Part shown: piece after piece, positions 1 to 9,954 of the stretch
Layout: the number at the start of each line of letters is the position of its first letter
Position numbering within the stretch: the first letter of the stretch is position 1
Assembly: GCF_028869115.1 (NCBI RefSeq)
Contig: NZ_CP079800.1
Location: 1,922,001 to 1,986,000 of the forward strand
From: Pseudemcibacter aquimaris
GTDB lineage: Bacteria > Pseudomonadota > Alphaproteobacteria > Sphingomonadales > Emcibacteraceae
Length of the DNA: 64,000 bases
Direction of reading: 5' to 3'
Notes under the pieces: generated by a model
Seen by the model: the letters and a program-made list of their open reading frames with translations, nothing else
Database searches by the model: none
What the model was told of the DNA's origin: nothing
Translations under genes and position numbers: made by a program

Positions 1-810
1 ATCGAAAGCTTGCTGACATTAAACCTTGTTGCGGAAATGACAGAAACTCACGGCGGCGCAAGCCGTGAATGTGCCGCACAAGGGGCCGCGAATCTTGTTA
101 CTGGTTTCTTTGGTGGTATGGGCGGTTGTGCCATGATCGGCCAAAGCATGATCAACGTTAAATCCGGTGGCCGCATGCGTCTTTCAGGCCTTTCGGCGGC
201 GCTTTTCCTGCTTTGCTTTATTCTATGGGCGTCAGGCCTGATTGAACAGATCCCCGTGGCTGCGCTTGTTGGCGTGATGTTTATGGTGGTGATCGGTACA
301 TTCGCATGGTCGAGCCTTAAGATCCTGCATAAAGTGCCACGTCATGATGCCTTTGTCATTTTGCTGGTAACAGCCGTTACCGTCTATAGCGATCTTGCGG
401 TTGCTGTTGTTGTTGGTGTGATTGTTTCCGCGCTTGTATTTGCATGGCGTGCGTCAAAACGTGTCACAGCACGCACGGAACTGCGCGAAGATGGCCGCAA
501 ATTTTATCATATCCGTGGCCCGCTATTTTTTGGTAGCACAGCCGGTTTTCAGGAAATGTTCAATCCAAAAGATGACCCTGACCAAGTGGTCGTCGATTTC
601 ATGAAATCCCGCGTGTGGGATCATTCCGGATTGCAAGCGATCGAGGCATTAACCGAACGATACGCCCGCAGAAACAAGAAAATAAAATTGCGCCACTTAA
701 GCCCGGATTGTAAGGCACTACTGCATAAAACAGGCAGCCTTGTTGAACAATTACCGGATGACCCGGATTATGGTGTCGCCGTTGATTATGACGATTACGA
801 CGAAGATTAA
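1..810 (+). CDS. SulP-family anion transporter, C-terminal part (5' truncated)
   Basis: The reading frame is already open at base 1, so the true start lies outside the window. The visible 269 codons hold the last membrane helices of a SulP/SLC26 sulfate-type permease (GGMGGCAMIGQSMINVKSGG is the usual SulP signature, followed by three hydrophobic segments) and then a cytoplasmic STAS domain from about residue 160 (VVVDFMKSRVWDHSGLQAI). The family moves sulfate, bicarbonate or other anions, often with Na+ or H+. The acidic tail DYDDYDED is lineage-specific. Substrate cannot be read from the sequence. A terminator follows at 832. The TTG at base 10 is not the real start because the SulP fold needs about 300 residues upstream. 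Confidence 0.9.
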   Translation: MESLLTLNLVAEMTETHGGASRECAAQGAANLVTGFFGGMGGCAMIGQSMINVKSGGRMRLSGLSAALFLLCFILWASGLIEQIPVAALVGVMFMVVIGTFAWSSLKILHKVPRHDAFVILLVTAVTVYSDLAVAVVVGVIVSALVFAWRASKRVTARTELREDGRKFYHIRGPLFFGSTAGFQEMFNPKDDPDQVVVDFMKSRVWDHSGLQAIEALTERYARRNKKIKLRHLSPDCKALLHKTGSLVEQLPDDPDYGVAVDYDDYDED

Positions 811-831
811 TCATTAATCACATCCCTATTT

Positions 832-863
832 AAAAGCATCACTTGCAAGAGTGGTGCTTTTTT
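832..863 (+). terminator. Rho-independent terminator of the SulP gene
   Basis: AAAAGCATCACT pairs with AGTGGTGCTTTT around a short loop and runs into a T tract. It lies 22 bases after the SulP stop codon and ahead of the cysteine synthase promoter region. Confidence 0.85.
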
Positions 864-1112
864 CGTTTATGACGACAATTTAACCCAAAAATCGCACACA
901 CATCAAAATAACAACTCTATTTTCCAATATTGCGTATTTGTATAATATTTTAGAAAATATTACTTCTAAAAAATTATAAATTAGCAAATATTACCAAAAA
1001 TTACACATTAAACGATAATAATATTAGTGTAACATTGTAACACAAATTGGACTTGTCCTGCAAAATACGTTATGTTCCATTCGAATCTTTTAACAGACGG
1101 AATTTAACTTAA
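864..1112. other. AT-rich intergenic region before the cysteine synthase
   Basis: About 250 bases, very A+T rich, without an open reading frame or strong hairpin. It carries the probable promoter at 1047-1076. I see no CysB-like or other recognisable operator. Confidence 0.5.
1047..1076 (+). promoter_or_regulatory. Probable sigma-70 promoter of the cysteine synthase
   Basis: TTGGAC and TATGTT are separated by 18 bases, 36 bases upstream of the ATG at 1113. Matches are moderate, so this is an inference from position and spacing. Confidence 0.4.
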
Positions 1113-2087
1113 ATGACATATCAAGCAGACATCCAAAAAGTTGGTCGCGGTAAAATTTACAATGATGTTTCTGAATTCATCGGCAGCACGCCACTGGTTC
1201 GCCTTTCCCGTTTAATGGAGGAAGAAGGGTTAGAAGCAGAAATCCTTGCCAAGATCGAATTTGTCAATCCAGCCGGGTCTGTTAAAGACCGCCCGGCAAT
1301 GGCCATGATCGAAGATGCCATTAACCGTGGCTTGATTACGGATGACACCGAAATTGTTGAGGCAACATCAGGAAACAATGGCGTGGCGGTTTCATGGGCC
1401 TGTGCCATGCGTGGAATTCCGGTGACGATTTGTATGCCGGAACACATGAGCATCGAACGCCGCCGTCTATTAAAACTTTATGGCGCCAATGTCGTGCTAA
1501 CCCCAAAAGAGCTAGGCACAAAAGGCGCGATTGATAAGGCCGCCGAATTACAAGCCGCAAATTCAAACATGATCCAGCTTGGTCAATTTGAAAATCTTGC
1601 AAACCCAATGGCCCACGCAAACGGCACCGCCGAAGAAATCTGGACAGACACAGACGGTGAACTGGATTATTTCGTGGCGGGTATCGGTACCGGCGGAACA
1701 TTCACCGGCGTAAGCCGCACCCTTAAAGAACGCAACCCGAATATCAAGGGCATCGCCGTTGAACCTGCATCATGCCCTGTATTATCAGAAGGGCGTTCTG
1801 GCGTTCATAAATTACAAGGGCTATCATCCGGTCATATTCCAGACGTGCTTGAAGTTAATATTATCGATGAAATTCTAACAGTTGAAAATGAAGACGCCAT
1901 TAAAATGGCTCGCCGCCTCGCCCGCCTTGAAGGGACAGCGGTCGGTATTTCATCCGGCGCGGCGGCGGTTGCCTGCGTGCGCCTTGCAAAGCGTCCGGAA
2001 CTTAAAGGAAAGCGCATCGTCACCATCTTCGCCGATGGCGCATCACGTTATTTCTCAACAGAAATTTTTGAAGGCTTTGACGCCTAA
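1113..2087 (+). CDS. cysK: Cysteine synthase (O-acetylserine sulfhydrylase family)
   Basis: 324 residues, the usual size for the fold-type II PLP enzymes that make cysteine from O-acetylserine and sulfide. Visible are GSTPLVRL near residue 24, the PLP Schiff-base lysine in NPAGSVKDRP (Lys58), the phosphate-binding loop GTGGTFTG (192-199) and GISSGAA near residue 275. The substrate-carboxylate loop reads TSGNNG (85-90) where CysK, CysM and CBS normally have TSGNTG; the Asn replaces a Thr that contacts substrate, so a shifted specificity is possible. The gene stands alone between two terminators. Alternative: another beta-synthase-like enzyme of the same family. Confidence 0.8.
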   Translation: MTYQADIQKVGRGKIYNDVSEFIGSTPLVRLSRLMEEEGLEAEILAKIEFVNPAGSVKDRPAMAMIEDAINRGLITDDTEIVEATSGNNGVAVSWACAMRGIPVTICMPEHMSIERRRLLKLYGANVVLTPKELGTKGAIDKAAELQAANSNMIQLGQFENLANPMAHANGTAEEIWTDTDGELDYFVAGIGTGGTFTGVSRTLKERNPNIKGIAVEPASCPVLSEGRSGVHKLQGLSSGHIPDVLEVNIIDEILTVENEDAIKMARRLARLEGTAVGISSGAAAVACVRLAKRPELKGKRIVTIFADGASRYFSTEIFEGFDA

Positions 2088-2122
2088 GATTTTATCCTCC
2101 TATTTGTGTTTTACAAATACAC

Positions 2123-2154
2123 TGGCCCGTTAAATATAGCGGGCCATTTTTTTT
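2123..2154 (+). terminator. Rho-independent terminator of the cysteine synthase
   Basis: TGGCCCG and CGGGCCA form a seven-pair stem with an AT-rich loop, followed directly by eight T residues. Confidence 0.9.
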
Positions 2155-2330
2155 GAGGATATTGTTATGAGCCCACCTCCTTGCCATCACCTGCAAATAT
2201 GGTAAGTTACGAATAATTTTAAAAACAAAACTCGTGGGGGATATTGTGTCATCGTTTTCTTCAAATCAATTCACATCTAATAACTCTGACCTCAATGATT
2301 TTGGTAATATCATTAATTAATGGGGAAAAA

Positions 2331-3251
2331 ATGAATAACATTCTAAAAGCAATGATAATAATCATTCCATTATCCTATTACGTTATTTTGGTAGTTTCAT
2401 CTATTGGAGCAGATCAGAGCTCTATTTTATACCAGATTGATGAAAATTTTGGAAAAATCACGGCATGTTTTTATGTCTTTTGGACAACAAGTGTAATATT
2501 CAGTTTTGAAGATATAAAAATTCCGAAAATTAGATTAACATTACTATTCATTACAAGTGTACATATCTTAATTGTAGCAGGTTATTATTACGATTATACT
2601 GGAATCGGTACAATGCTACCGATGGAACATATTACTCCCGCTGATGAATTATTTGTAATCTCTACCCACCTTTTCTCAGGACCCTTATATTTTTGGCTTA
2701 TTGCAAGAACCATTATAGAAAAAGAAATAGGAAAAGGTGATTTTCAAAAGGAATCTTTATTATTTTTGCAACTTGTATTTTTATTTGTAACTTGGCCTAT
2801 TGTATGTATGAGAGTGATGAAAGGTTTAGGTTATAGAAAACATATCAATCTAGATTTTTTTCAACAAAACTGGAAAGTATTAGAAAAAAACGGAGAAGAG
2901 TTAATAGCCATAAAGAGTGGTTTCAATTTGTGGGCACTTTTCTTTCAAGGATTTTGGGCTCTTACCTAAAGGTTGTACCTGATTGCCATAGGTTGGTTCG
3001 CCTATCTTTATATTGGTAACTTTTTATTGCTATTAGTTGGCTCATTATTAACTAATGAAGTTTCTTCGACTGGTACATTGATACCTGCATACATAGCTAA
3101 TTTATTAGTCTTCATTCTATTTGGCACTAAAGGTAACCAATGGAAAATCAATAACTTGATAAAAAACGGTTATTCTATATCTGCTGAAGTAGTTGCAAAA
3201 AGCAGCGGAGAAGCTATTGAGAAATATTTGTCAAATAAAAGTGTAATCTAA
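2331..3251 (+). pseudogene. DUF2628-type membrane protein interrupted by an in-frame TAA
   Basis: Translation from ATG 2331 (GGGG Shine-Dalgarno at 2322) gives 212 residues with four or five hydrophobic segments and stops at TAA 2967-2969. The same frame then continues without another stop to 3251. The junction reads NLWALFFQGFWALT, stop, RLYLIAIGWFA, and farther on GNQWKINNLIKNGY. That order (WALFFGPFWAL, helix, GN..R...L...GY) is the DUF2628 inner-membrane pattern, so the stop falls inside one domain. The gene is AT-rich compared with its neighbours and unrelated to them. Explanations: a recent nonsense mutation, a base error, or readthrough. The upstream TTG/GTG-type extension to 2244 is not needed. 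Confidence 0.65.
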
Positions 3252-3330
3252 TAATTCACTAAGATCAGAAAAACTTAGTTTTCTTTCTTCAATACCATTT
3301 TTTATCCTATACCCATTAAAGGCATTACAA

Positions 3331-3361
3331 ATTAAATCGCCACCCACCGAACAAAGCGGCG
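3331..3361 (-). terminator. Possible terminator of the TPR lipoprotein gene
   Basis: On the minus strand CGCCGC and GTGGCG form a six-pair stem with one wobble, followed by a T-rich run. It lies 35 bases past the stop codon at 3396. The stem is weak. Confidence 0.35.
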
Positions 3362-3395
3362 AGTGACGAATTTAAATATAAGTGCTTATTAAAAA

Positions 3396-5081
3396 CTATA
3401 ACCCAGCAAGCAGCATATTAACGTCACTGGCCACTTTTCTTCCGCCTTCAACGTTTTCTGTGTTGCGGCGCAGTTCAGCGAGATATTGTTCTGCCAGGTC
3501 ACTATCGCCCATTCCCATGGCGGCGGTTGCGGCACCGTGAAGGCTGTTATATCTGCCGGGGCTTCTGTTAAGGGCGATTTTATAGGCATTCAGCGCTTCT
3601 TCATATTTTTCAGACGCAAGCAACATATCACCATAAAGTTCCGCCGCCGGAAGCACTTCACCTGGTGTTACAGCATGCTTTTCGGTTGCGGCCTCAAGAT
3701 CAGCGGCTCTTTGCATAATCGAAAGACCATAATCATGATCCCCGCTTAAATAAACCTGCCAGCCGCGCGCTGCAACCTCTTGAATTTCAACCTGCCCTGC
3801 CCAATATGGGCTCGTTTCAAGAAGTTCTTCATGCATATCATGAAGTCTTTCAATTTCGACTTCTGCCTCTTCAAATTTACCCATATGCGATAAGCCAAGT
3901 GCCTTGGCAAAGTGGGAAATGGCCACATATTGGTCATGCGCTTTTTCCCATGGGAAACTTACCGGCATCCTTGGGGCGATTTCCGATGCGGCCTGCCAAT
4001 CACGACGTTCAAGCGCATATCTGGCCGGTAACGCGGAAAAGGCATAAGCCGACGCCGCACGGTTAAGTTCGCTATAGGGCGGTTTTAATTCATCCGCATC
4101 CCCAAGCACCCTGATCACCGATGCATCATCCCCTTTTTGCAAATAGGCATAGGCCAGATAATCAAGCGCATGGGTATAATGTAAATTGACCTCACCGGTT
4201 TCAATGCAAATAGCAAGTGCGGTTTCCGCAGAAATGCTATTCCATTCAATGGCCTTATCCCATAACCCGAGCCTTGTGTATGTATGGGTCATCATATGGG
4301 TCGCATGTGGCACACGCGGTGTCATCGCACCGTAATTATCCGCCGTTTCAAGGGCATCGCCCGCAAGCACCGGATTATCATAGGCATGGATCACATAATG
4401 ATGGGCGCCCGGGTGGTCCGGGTTTTCAGCGAGCACCTCAAACGCGAGGTCGGCTGCTTTTCGTTGCCCGACGAGGTCAGGATCGGCGATATCCGATGTC
4501 GCAATCATAAAGAGCGCGTAATATGCCTTAGCATCCAAATCTTCCGGATAGGTTTCGTGTAATATTTTCCACGCCATTTCCGTACGTTTCAAACGCTCTT
4601 TTTCGGTTTTGGTAATGCCATCAACAAAATAATTTGCACCCGTTTGGATATAAAGTTGTTCACGTTCATTATGGCCGCCGATTGATTTCGCCTTTTCAAT
4701 CAGCGACAACCCACGCGCCATTAATTCCGGCGATGCTGCCCCCGGCCATAAGGGGTTTACGTATGTCATTGCTTCCCCCCAATAGGCCATGGCACAACCG
4801 CTATCGGTATCATTAGCCATGCTGAACACCATGCGTGCCTCGTCATACATCATATGATGCATAAGGGCGACGCCACGTTCCACAAGTTCGGATGCATCCG
4901 CATGGCAGCCCGTCGTGAAACTGACGCTGCCAACAGGTGTTGAAACCAGATCAAAATCCGGTCCCGTATCCACTGCAATATTTTCTGTTTCTGTATTCTT
5001 TTCGGCTATTTTTGTTTGCTCAGTATCACATGCTGTGAGCATCAGCAGGGCACAAGGGACTAACAAGGGTAAGAATTTCAT
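3396..5081 (-). CDS. TPR-containing lipoprotein
   Basis: 561 residues. The N-terminus is a lipoprotein signal ending in LTAC (Cys18), so the mature protein should be anchored in an outer or inner membrane and face the periplasm. The rest is helical with several degenerate TPR units (the clearest near residues 480-560, LASEKYEEALNAYKIALNRSP). Two histidine-rich stretches, HPGAHHYVIHAYD and HATHMMTHTYTRLGLWDKA, together with GCAMAYWGEAMT, are hallmarks of a widespread uncharacterised TPR family. The ATG at 5081 is preceded by a good GGGAGGA site. It stands alone; function is unknown. Confidence 0.8.
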   Translation of the reverse strand: MKFLPLLVPCALLMLTACDTEQTKIAEKNTETENIAVDTGPDFDLVSTPVGSVSFTTGCHADASELVERGVALMHHMMYDEARMVFSMANDTDSGCAMAYWGEAMTYVNPLWPGAASPELMARGLSLIEKAKSIGGHNEREQLYIQTGANYFVDGITKTEKERLKRTEMAWKILHETYPEDLDAKAYYALFMIATSDIADPDLVGQRKAADLAFEVLAENPDHPGAHHYVIHAYDNPVLAGDALETADNYGAMTPRVPHATHMMTHTYTRLGLWDKAIEWNSISAETALAICIETGEVNLHYTHALDYLAYAYLQKGDDASVIRVLGDADELKPPYSELNRAASAYAFSALPARYALERRDWQAASEIAPRMPVSFPWEKAHDQYVAISHFAKALGLSHMGKFEEAEVEIERLHDMHEELLETSPYWAGQVEIQEVAARGWQVYLSGDHDYGLSIMQRAADLEAATEKHAVTPGEVLPAAELYGDMLLASEKYEEALNAYKIALNRSPGRYNSLHGAATAAMGMGDSDLAEQYLAELRRNTENVEGGRKVASDVNMLLAGL

Positions 5082-5226
5082 AACGTCCTCCCGTTCTCTG
5101 ATGTGTTAGCATGGTAGCATTTAACACACCAAACGTCAAAGAAGACCGTCCCTTGTCATCTTACTTTATTATGTTACACTCTGGGCCATAAATATAATTT
5201 AAGAAATAAAATCTTAGGGGAATATT

Positions 5227-7875
5227 TTGTCTTCTTCTTTATTGTTTATTGTTCTGATCGGCATGATTATTTTCATGTTTAGACAACATGCAGATAACAA
5301 AAAATTAAAAAGCAATATGGACTGGCTCGCGAAAAAGCTTGCCGATCTTGAAAAAAGATTAAATGACGGTGTCGCCCCCGCCCCTGAAACAGTCGAAGAA
5401 GCAGAAATTTCAGAAGAAAAACCTTGGCAAGCCACAGAAACCGCCCCTAAACCCATAAAACAAGAAACAGTATCAAGCCCCAAACCAACCCTTAAATCCC
5501 GATTTAAAGAGATTGAAAAGGAAATTTCATCAAAATGGATGATCTGGCTTGGCGGGCTTGCCTTTGCCATTGGTGGTGGGTTCCTCGTTAAATATTCCAT
5601 TGATGCGGGGTTATTAAGCCCCGGTGTGCGCGTCACCATGGGCACCATCATCGGTGTGATCATGGCCATTGGCGGCGAAGGGTTACGTCAACGCCGTGTT
5701 AAAACGCCGCTTTTAAGTGATTTACCGGATTATGTTCCGTCCGCCATATCGGCCGCGGGTATATTCACCGCATTCGCCGCCGTTTATGCATCATATGGGT
5801 TATATGATTTGATACCGCCGCTTGTGGCATTCGCTGGGCTTACGGCGCTAAGTTTCCTATCCACCGGGCTTGCCATATATCATGGGCGCTTTTTTGCCTA
5901 TCTTGGGATGATTGGCGGCTTTTTTATTCCTATTCTGGTATCGACCGGATCAGGCAATGCTTGGGCGTTGTTCCCGTACCTGATGGTGATTACCGGAGCC
6001 ACATTATGGTGCGCACGAAAACGGGCATGGATCGATGTGGCTGGTGTCACCATATTACTGGCGATGTTATGGGCCGTGATCTGGATATTCAGCAACTGGA
6101 AAGTGGGTGACATTGTTCCTGTTGGCGCGTACCTGCTTGCCTTAAGCGCATTAAACGCAATGCTTTTAAGTGGCGCGAGCGCGGCAAGATCAGAAAATTT
6201 AACATTAAAAGGATTAATCCCCGCCCATCCGGTCACGATCATGTCGGACCTAGCCAGTTTATTATCGGTTATTCTGCTTGTGTCTATCGTGCGGCTTGAA
6301 CATTATTCATCGATCGGATTATTCATCATCAGCATCGGTGTCATTGGGCAGGCATACGCCGTCCATAAACATCAGGAAAATGACGCGGGCGGTGTGTTCG
6401 CAATATTCGGCGTGCTGTTTTTACTGGCCACATGGCATGTGCCAAGTCTGGTTGAAATTGAAAGAATATTATCGGAACCGGATATTCGTACCTTTATCTG
6501 GTCACCAATTGCCGAACCCGGCACGCAGACCTTTGTAACCGTGTCATTATGGTTCGGTGTTTTGATTAGCATGGCGATATTCTTGCGCTTAAAACATCTG
6601 GCAAGACCGGCATTATGGGCGAGCATGGGTAATCTGGTGCCTGTCGCCATATTGGTGATTGCCTATTGGCGCATGTTTAACCTTGAAACCAGTTTGCCAT
6701 TTGGCGCGATTGCGGTTGTGGTGGCGCTGCTGCTGACATTCGGCACAAAAATCATCCGCGATACGATGGGAACGGATAATCAAGCGGTCCTTGCCGCATA
6801 TGCCGCGGGGGCAACCACCGCCATTGCGCTGGGTATCAGTTTCGTGCTTCGCGAAGCATGGCTTAGTTTCGCCCTTGCGCTGGAACTTGTGGCGCTTGGA
6901 TACATCTGGCAAAAAACGGGGGTTCGGGGCCTGCGTCATTTGGCATTTATCCTTGCCGCCGTGATCCTCGCCCGTCTGTTCTTAAACGCATCCATTTTTG
7001 ATTATCAACCGGGCAGACTGCCTGCGATCAACTGGTTATTTTATGGGTACGGCTTAACCGCAGGTTTATTTTATCTGGCATCGAAAATCTTTAACGATGG
7101 CGATAAAAATGACCGCTTGATGACCACATTAAAGGCCGGATGGATCATCTTATTAATCAGTTTCGTCACCCTTGAAATCCGCGCCCTGTTTAGCCAGACA
7201 AACAAACTGTCATCGGGGCCAACCGATCTTGAAATCGCGCTGCAATCCATCAACTGGTCCATTGCCACCGTGATATTGATGTGGCGGGAAATTAAGGATC
7301 AAGACAAGCTTCTGGGTATTTTAAGGCGCATTATGACCGTGGTGTCATTATTCGGCCTAATCATCGGGGGCGGCATTGCCAACAATGTGTTCTTTGGCAC
7401 CATTGATTTACAGCCGATCATCATTTTCAATTTGCAATTCCTGCAAATTTTTATCCCGTCCCTGCTTTATGGGGTTAAGGCATATCTCGCAAAAATATCG
7501 GGCAAAAGCAAAAGCCTTAAATTATATAGCGCGGTTGCTTTCTTTGGTTTCTGGCTCTGGCTTAGCGCGGAAATCAGGCATTTCTTCCACCCATCCGGCG
7601 GATATGCCCCAGAAAACGACTGGGAAATTTACAGCTATTCCCTTGTGTGGTTACTATACGCCATTGCCGTATTGGTCGTTGGCCTTAAACGCAAAAACGA
7701 AACAATCCGCCTCGCCGGACTTGGTGTATTATCCGTCGTCGTCTTAAAAGTATTCCTTGGGGACATGAGCGAACTAGAAGGCCTCTCCCGCGCCCTATCC
7801 TTCATGGGCCTCGGCGGCGCGTTGATTGGGATCGGGTATTTATATCAGAAGCTTAAGACGGATGTAGTGAAGTAG
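5227..7875 (+). CDS. DUF2339 multi-pass inner-membrane protein
   Basis: 882 residues, typical of the family. A first membrane helix (residues 2-17) is followed by a short coiled coil (25-55), an acidic, proline-rich linker (to about 105) and then some two dozen hydrophobic segments to the end. WLGGLAFAIGGGFLVKYSID and the following GVRVTMGTIIGVIMAIGGEG are the DUF2339 signature. The start is TTG at 5227, supported by GGGG at 5217-5220 and by the N-terminal helix being complete. The biochemical role of DUF2339 is not known; its size and helix number suggest a scaffold or transporter in the inner membrane. Confidence 0.85.
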   Translation: MSSSLLFIVLIGMIIFMFRQHADNKKLKSNMDWLAKKLADLEKRLNDGVAPAPETVEEAEISEEKPWQATETAPKPIKQETVSSPKPTLKSRFKEIEKEISSKWMIWLGGLAFAIGGGFLVKYSIDAGLLSPGVRVTMGTIIGVIMAIGGEGLRQRRVKTPLLSDLPDYVPSAISAAGIFTAFAAVYASYGLYDLIPPLVAFAGLTALSFLSTGLAIYHGRFFAYLGMIGGFFIPILVSTGSGNAWALFPYLMVITGATLWCARKRAWIDVAGVTILLAMLWAVIWIFSNWKVGDIVPVGAYLLALSALNAMLLSGASAARSENLTLKGLIPAHPVTIMSDLASLLSVILLVSIVRLEHYSSIGLFIISIGVIGQAYAVHKHQENDAGGVFAIFGVLFLLATWHVPSLVEIERILSEPDIRTFIWSPIAEPGTQTFVTVSLWFGVLISMAIFLRLKHLARPALWASMGNLVPVAILVIAYWRMFNLETSLPFGAIAVVVALLLTFGTKIIRDTMGTDNQAVLAAYAAGATTAIALGISFVLREAWLSFALALELVALGYIWQKTGVRGLRHLAFILAAVILARLFLNASIFDYQPGRLPAINWLFYGYGLTAGLFYLASKIFNDGDKNDRLMTTLKAGWIILLISFVTLEIRALFSQTNKLSSGPTDLEIALQSINWSIATVILMWREIKDQDKLLGILRRIMTVVSLFGLIIGGGIANNVFFGTIDLQPIIIFNLQFLQIFIPSLLYGVKAYLAKISGKSKSLKLYSAVAFFGFWLWLSAEIRHFFHPSGGYAPENDWEIYSYSLVWLLYAIAVLVVGLKRKNETIRLAGLGVLSVVVLKVFLGDMSELEGLSRALSFMGLGGALIGIGYLYQKLKTDVVK

Positions 7876-7934
7876 TGGAGGATATAGAAATCAAGTGCAT
7901 CTACTACCTTGGTCTTTAGCTATAGGAATATTAA

Positions 7935-8513
7935 TTGTTACCAGAAATGAAAATTTACATAGATAATCTTAAGGCAAAAGATGATTTTAGACCAGAAGGG
8001 ATGATCGGATACAAAAGGTTACCCTTTTGGATATTTATTTTATCTTTGTTTATTAGTGCCTTACTATTAGCTTTGCTAATTAAAATGGGACTTCTAGAGA
8101 AAAGTATAAAAGATTTTTCTGTGCTTCTAGTCATTATATTTTTGTTCGGTTTATTCATTAAAGCAATGGTGTTATTTCCTTCAAAGTTACTTAATTTTGG
8201 GAAAATTGCTGTTGGAAAAATTACATATGCACAATATTCGCCCTTTCCTTTCGTAGTAGGATCAGGTTGGAGAATTAATGCAGAATTTTATGTAAATGAA
8301 AAAAAATATGAGGGAATTCAGTGGATTAAATCTTTTAAGAACACAGAATACAAAGGGTTTAATTTACCGAAAGAAGGTGATGAAATCATTATCTTTTATG
8401 AAGAAAATAATCCTGAAAAAAATGCAATATTTGTACCAGGTTATTTTTATAAAAATTGCTTAAGTAAATCTAGATATAATGATGTATCAAATTTATTTAA
8501 TAGCATGTCATAA
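7935..8513 (+). CDS. Small membrane protein with a DUF3592-like domain
   Basis: 192 residues. Two helices (about 33-57 and 66-85) are followed by a beta-rich domain of about 85 residues (GKIAVGKITYAQYSPFPF to NPEKNAIFVPGYFY) resembling the DUF3592 layout. TTG 7935 has AGGA seven bases upstream; ATG 7947 has none, so TTG is preferred. The gene is distinctly AT-rich beside the DUF2339 gene, a sign of separate origin. Function unknown. Confidence 0.6.
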   Translation: MLPEMKIYIDNLKAKDDFRPEGMIGYKRLPFWIFILSLFISALLLALLIKMGLLEKSIKDFSVLLVIIFLFGLFIKAMVLFPSKLLNFGKIAVGKITYAQYSPFPFVVGSGWRINAEFYVNEKKYEGIQWIKSFKNTEYKGFNLPKEGDEIIIFYEENNPEKNAIFVPGYFYKNCLSKSRYNDVSNLFNSMS

Positions 8514-8571
8514 ATAAAACAAAAGCAGTAAATCCACAAAAACCCAATACTCTTATTTCTCTTTTGTATAT

Positions 8572-9876
8572 TTATTTCCACTGCCTAATCTTATGCCCCT
8601 TAAACGCATAAAAAAGGATGTATAAATAACATGGCGCGCAGATCAGGTACGCCAGTTGCATTTCACCGAACATCAGCGTCAAGCGACCGAAGGCGAGCGG
8701 GATTAATGCGCCGCCGGCGACGCCGACGATTAAGAGCGCCGACCCTTGTGCGGTAAATTTACCGAGGCCATCAAGCGCAAGCGGCCACACCGATGGCCAG
8801 ACCATTGCGTTCGCAAGGCCCATCATTGCCACGAAAAAGATGCTGTTTGGTAGGGTCACCAATCCGGTCCATCCCCACAGGATTTCTGAAATATAAAAAT
8901 CATCAATGGAACTCATCACCACACCGATGATGCACATCACGCCTATAAACGCTGAAATACCCAGTGCCTGGCTCTGGTTCACGACCCGTGGGATTGCGGC
9001 GACGCCGATGATGTACCCAACCACCATAAACGACATGGTGAATGCGGTTAGTACCGAAAATTCTTCCATATAAAGGGTGGAACCATAAAGGTTGATGGTA
9101 TCGCCCGCGATTACCTCTACCCCCAGATAAGAAAAGATCGCCACCGCGCCCAGCACTGTATGGGGGAAATCGAAAATGCTTTTCTTTTCGTCATTATCAC
9201 TTTCTTTTTCAAGTTCATCACCCAATGTGGGGATTTTCACCATATAAAGCAGGCCAATAAGCACCACAAAAATCACCGCCATGCCGATGTATGGCATGAT
9301 CAGGCGTTCTGATAATTCCTGCACCTCGGCTTCCGATAACACAAGAATGGCGAATTCCGATGCGTCATTAACATCGCTTAACACCAGCGCGGAAAATACG
9401 ATCGGCACCACAACACCCGCGACCTTATTAATCAGCCCCATAACCGCGATGCGTTTCGCCGCCGTTTCCCGTGGCCCCAGATAAATGATGAACGGGTTGG
9501 CCGCCGTTTGTAAAATGGTTAACCCCGTGCCAAGGATAAAAAGCGCACCAAGAAAGAAAAAATATTCTGCTGCCATTGCCGCCGGAACAAACAAAAGCGC
9601 CCCCACAACCATAATCATCAGCCCCAGAACCATACCGTTACGGTAACCCGTGCGTCTTAAAATCGCCGCCATGGGAAACGCCATCACCGTATAGGCAATA
9701 TAAAAAGTAAACGTCACATATAACGCTTCAAAATCATTAAGGTTACAAACGATTTTCAAAAAAGGAATAAGCGAACCATTAAGCCACGTGATAAAGCCGA
9801 ACACAAAAAACAACACGGCAAACACCACCATTGGCATCAGCATATTCGATTGATCGATTGTTGTTTTGTTATTCAA
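8572..9876 (-). CDS. FucP/GluP-type sugar:H+ symporter (MFS)
   Basis: 434 residues with 12 predicted helices. FGFITWLNGSLIPFLK at the N-terminus and GLTILQTAANPFIIYLGP in helix 5 are the signatures of the fucose/glucose-galactose permease branch of the major facilitator superfamily, which imports neutral sugars with protons. A long acidic linker (residues 228-242) joins the two halves. It precedes a conserved unknown gene read in the same direction (9955-10491), 78 bases apart. The exact sugar cannot be told from sequence. Confidence 0.88.
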   Translation of the reverse strand: MNNKTTIDQSNMLMPMVVFAVLFFVFGFITWLNGSLIPFLKIVCNLNDFEALYVTFTFYIAYTVMAFPMAAILRRTGYRNGMVLGLMIMVVGALLFVPAAMAAEYFFFLGALFILGTGLTILQTAANPFIIYLGPRETAAKRIAVMGLINKVAGVVVPIVFSALVLSDVNDASEFAILVLSEAEVQELSERLIMPYIGMAVIFVVLIGLLYMVKIPTLGDELEKESDNDEKKSIFDFPHTVLGAVAIFSYLGVEVIAGDTINLYGSTLYMEEFSVLTAFTMSFMVVGYIIGVAAIPRVVNQSQALGISAFIGVMCIIGVVMSSIDDFYISEILWGWTGLVTLPNSIFFVAMMGLANAMVWPSVWPLALDGLGKFTAQGSALLIVGVAGGALIPLAFGRLTLMFGEMQLAYLICAPCYLYILFYAFKGHKIRQWK

Positions 9877-9954
9877 TGATTACTCCCCATTCATGAAAAC
9901 AATAAATCAGTTTTTCATATAATCAATATTTTTCTGATCTTTAAATCCGCGCCC

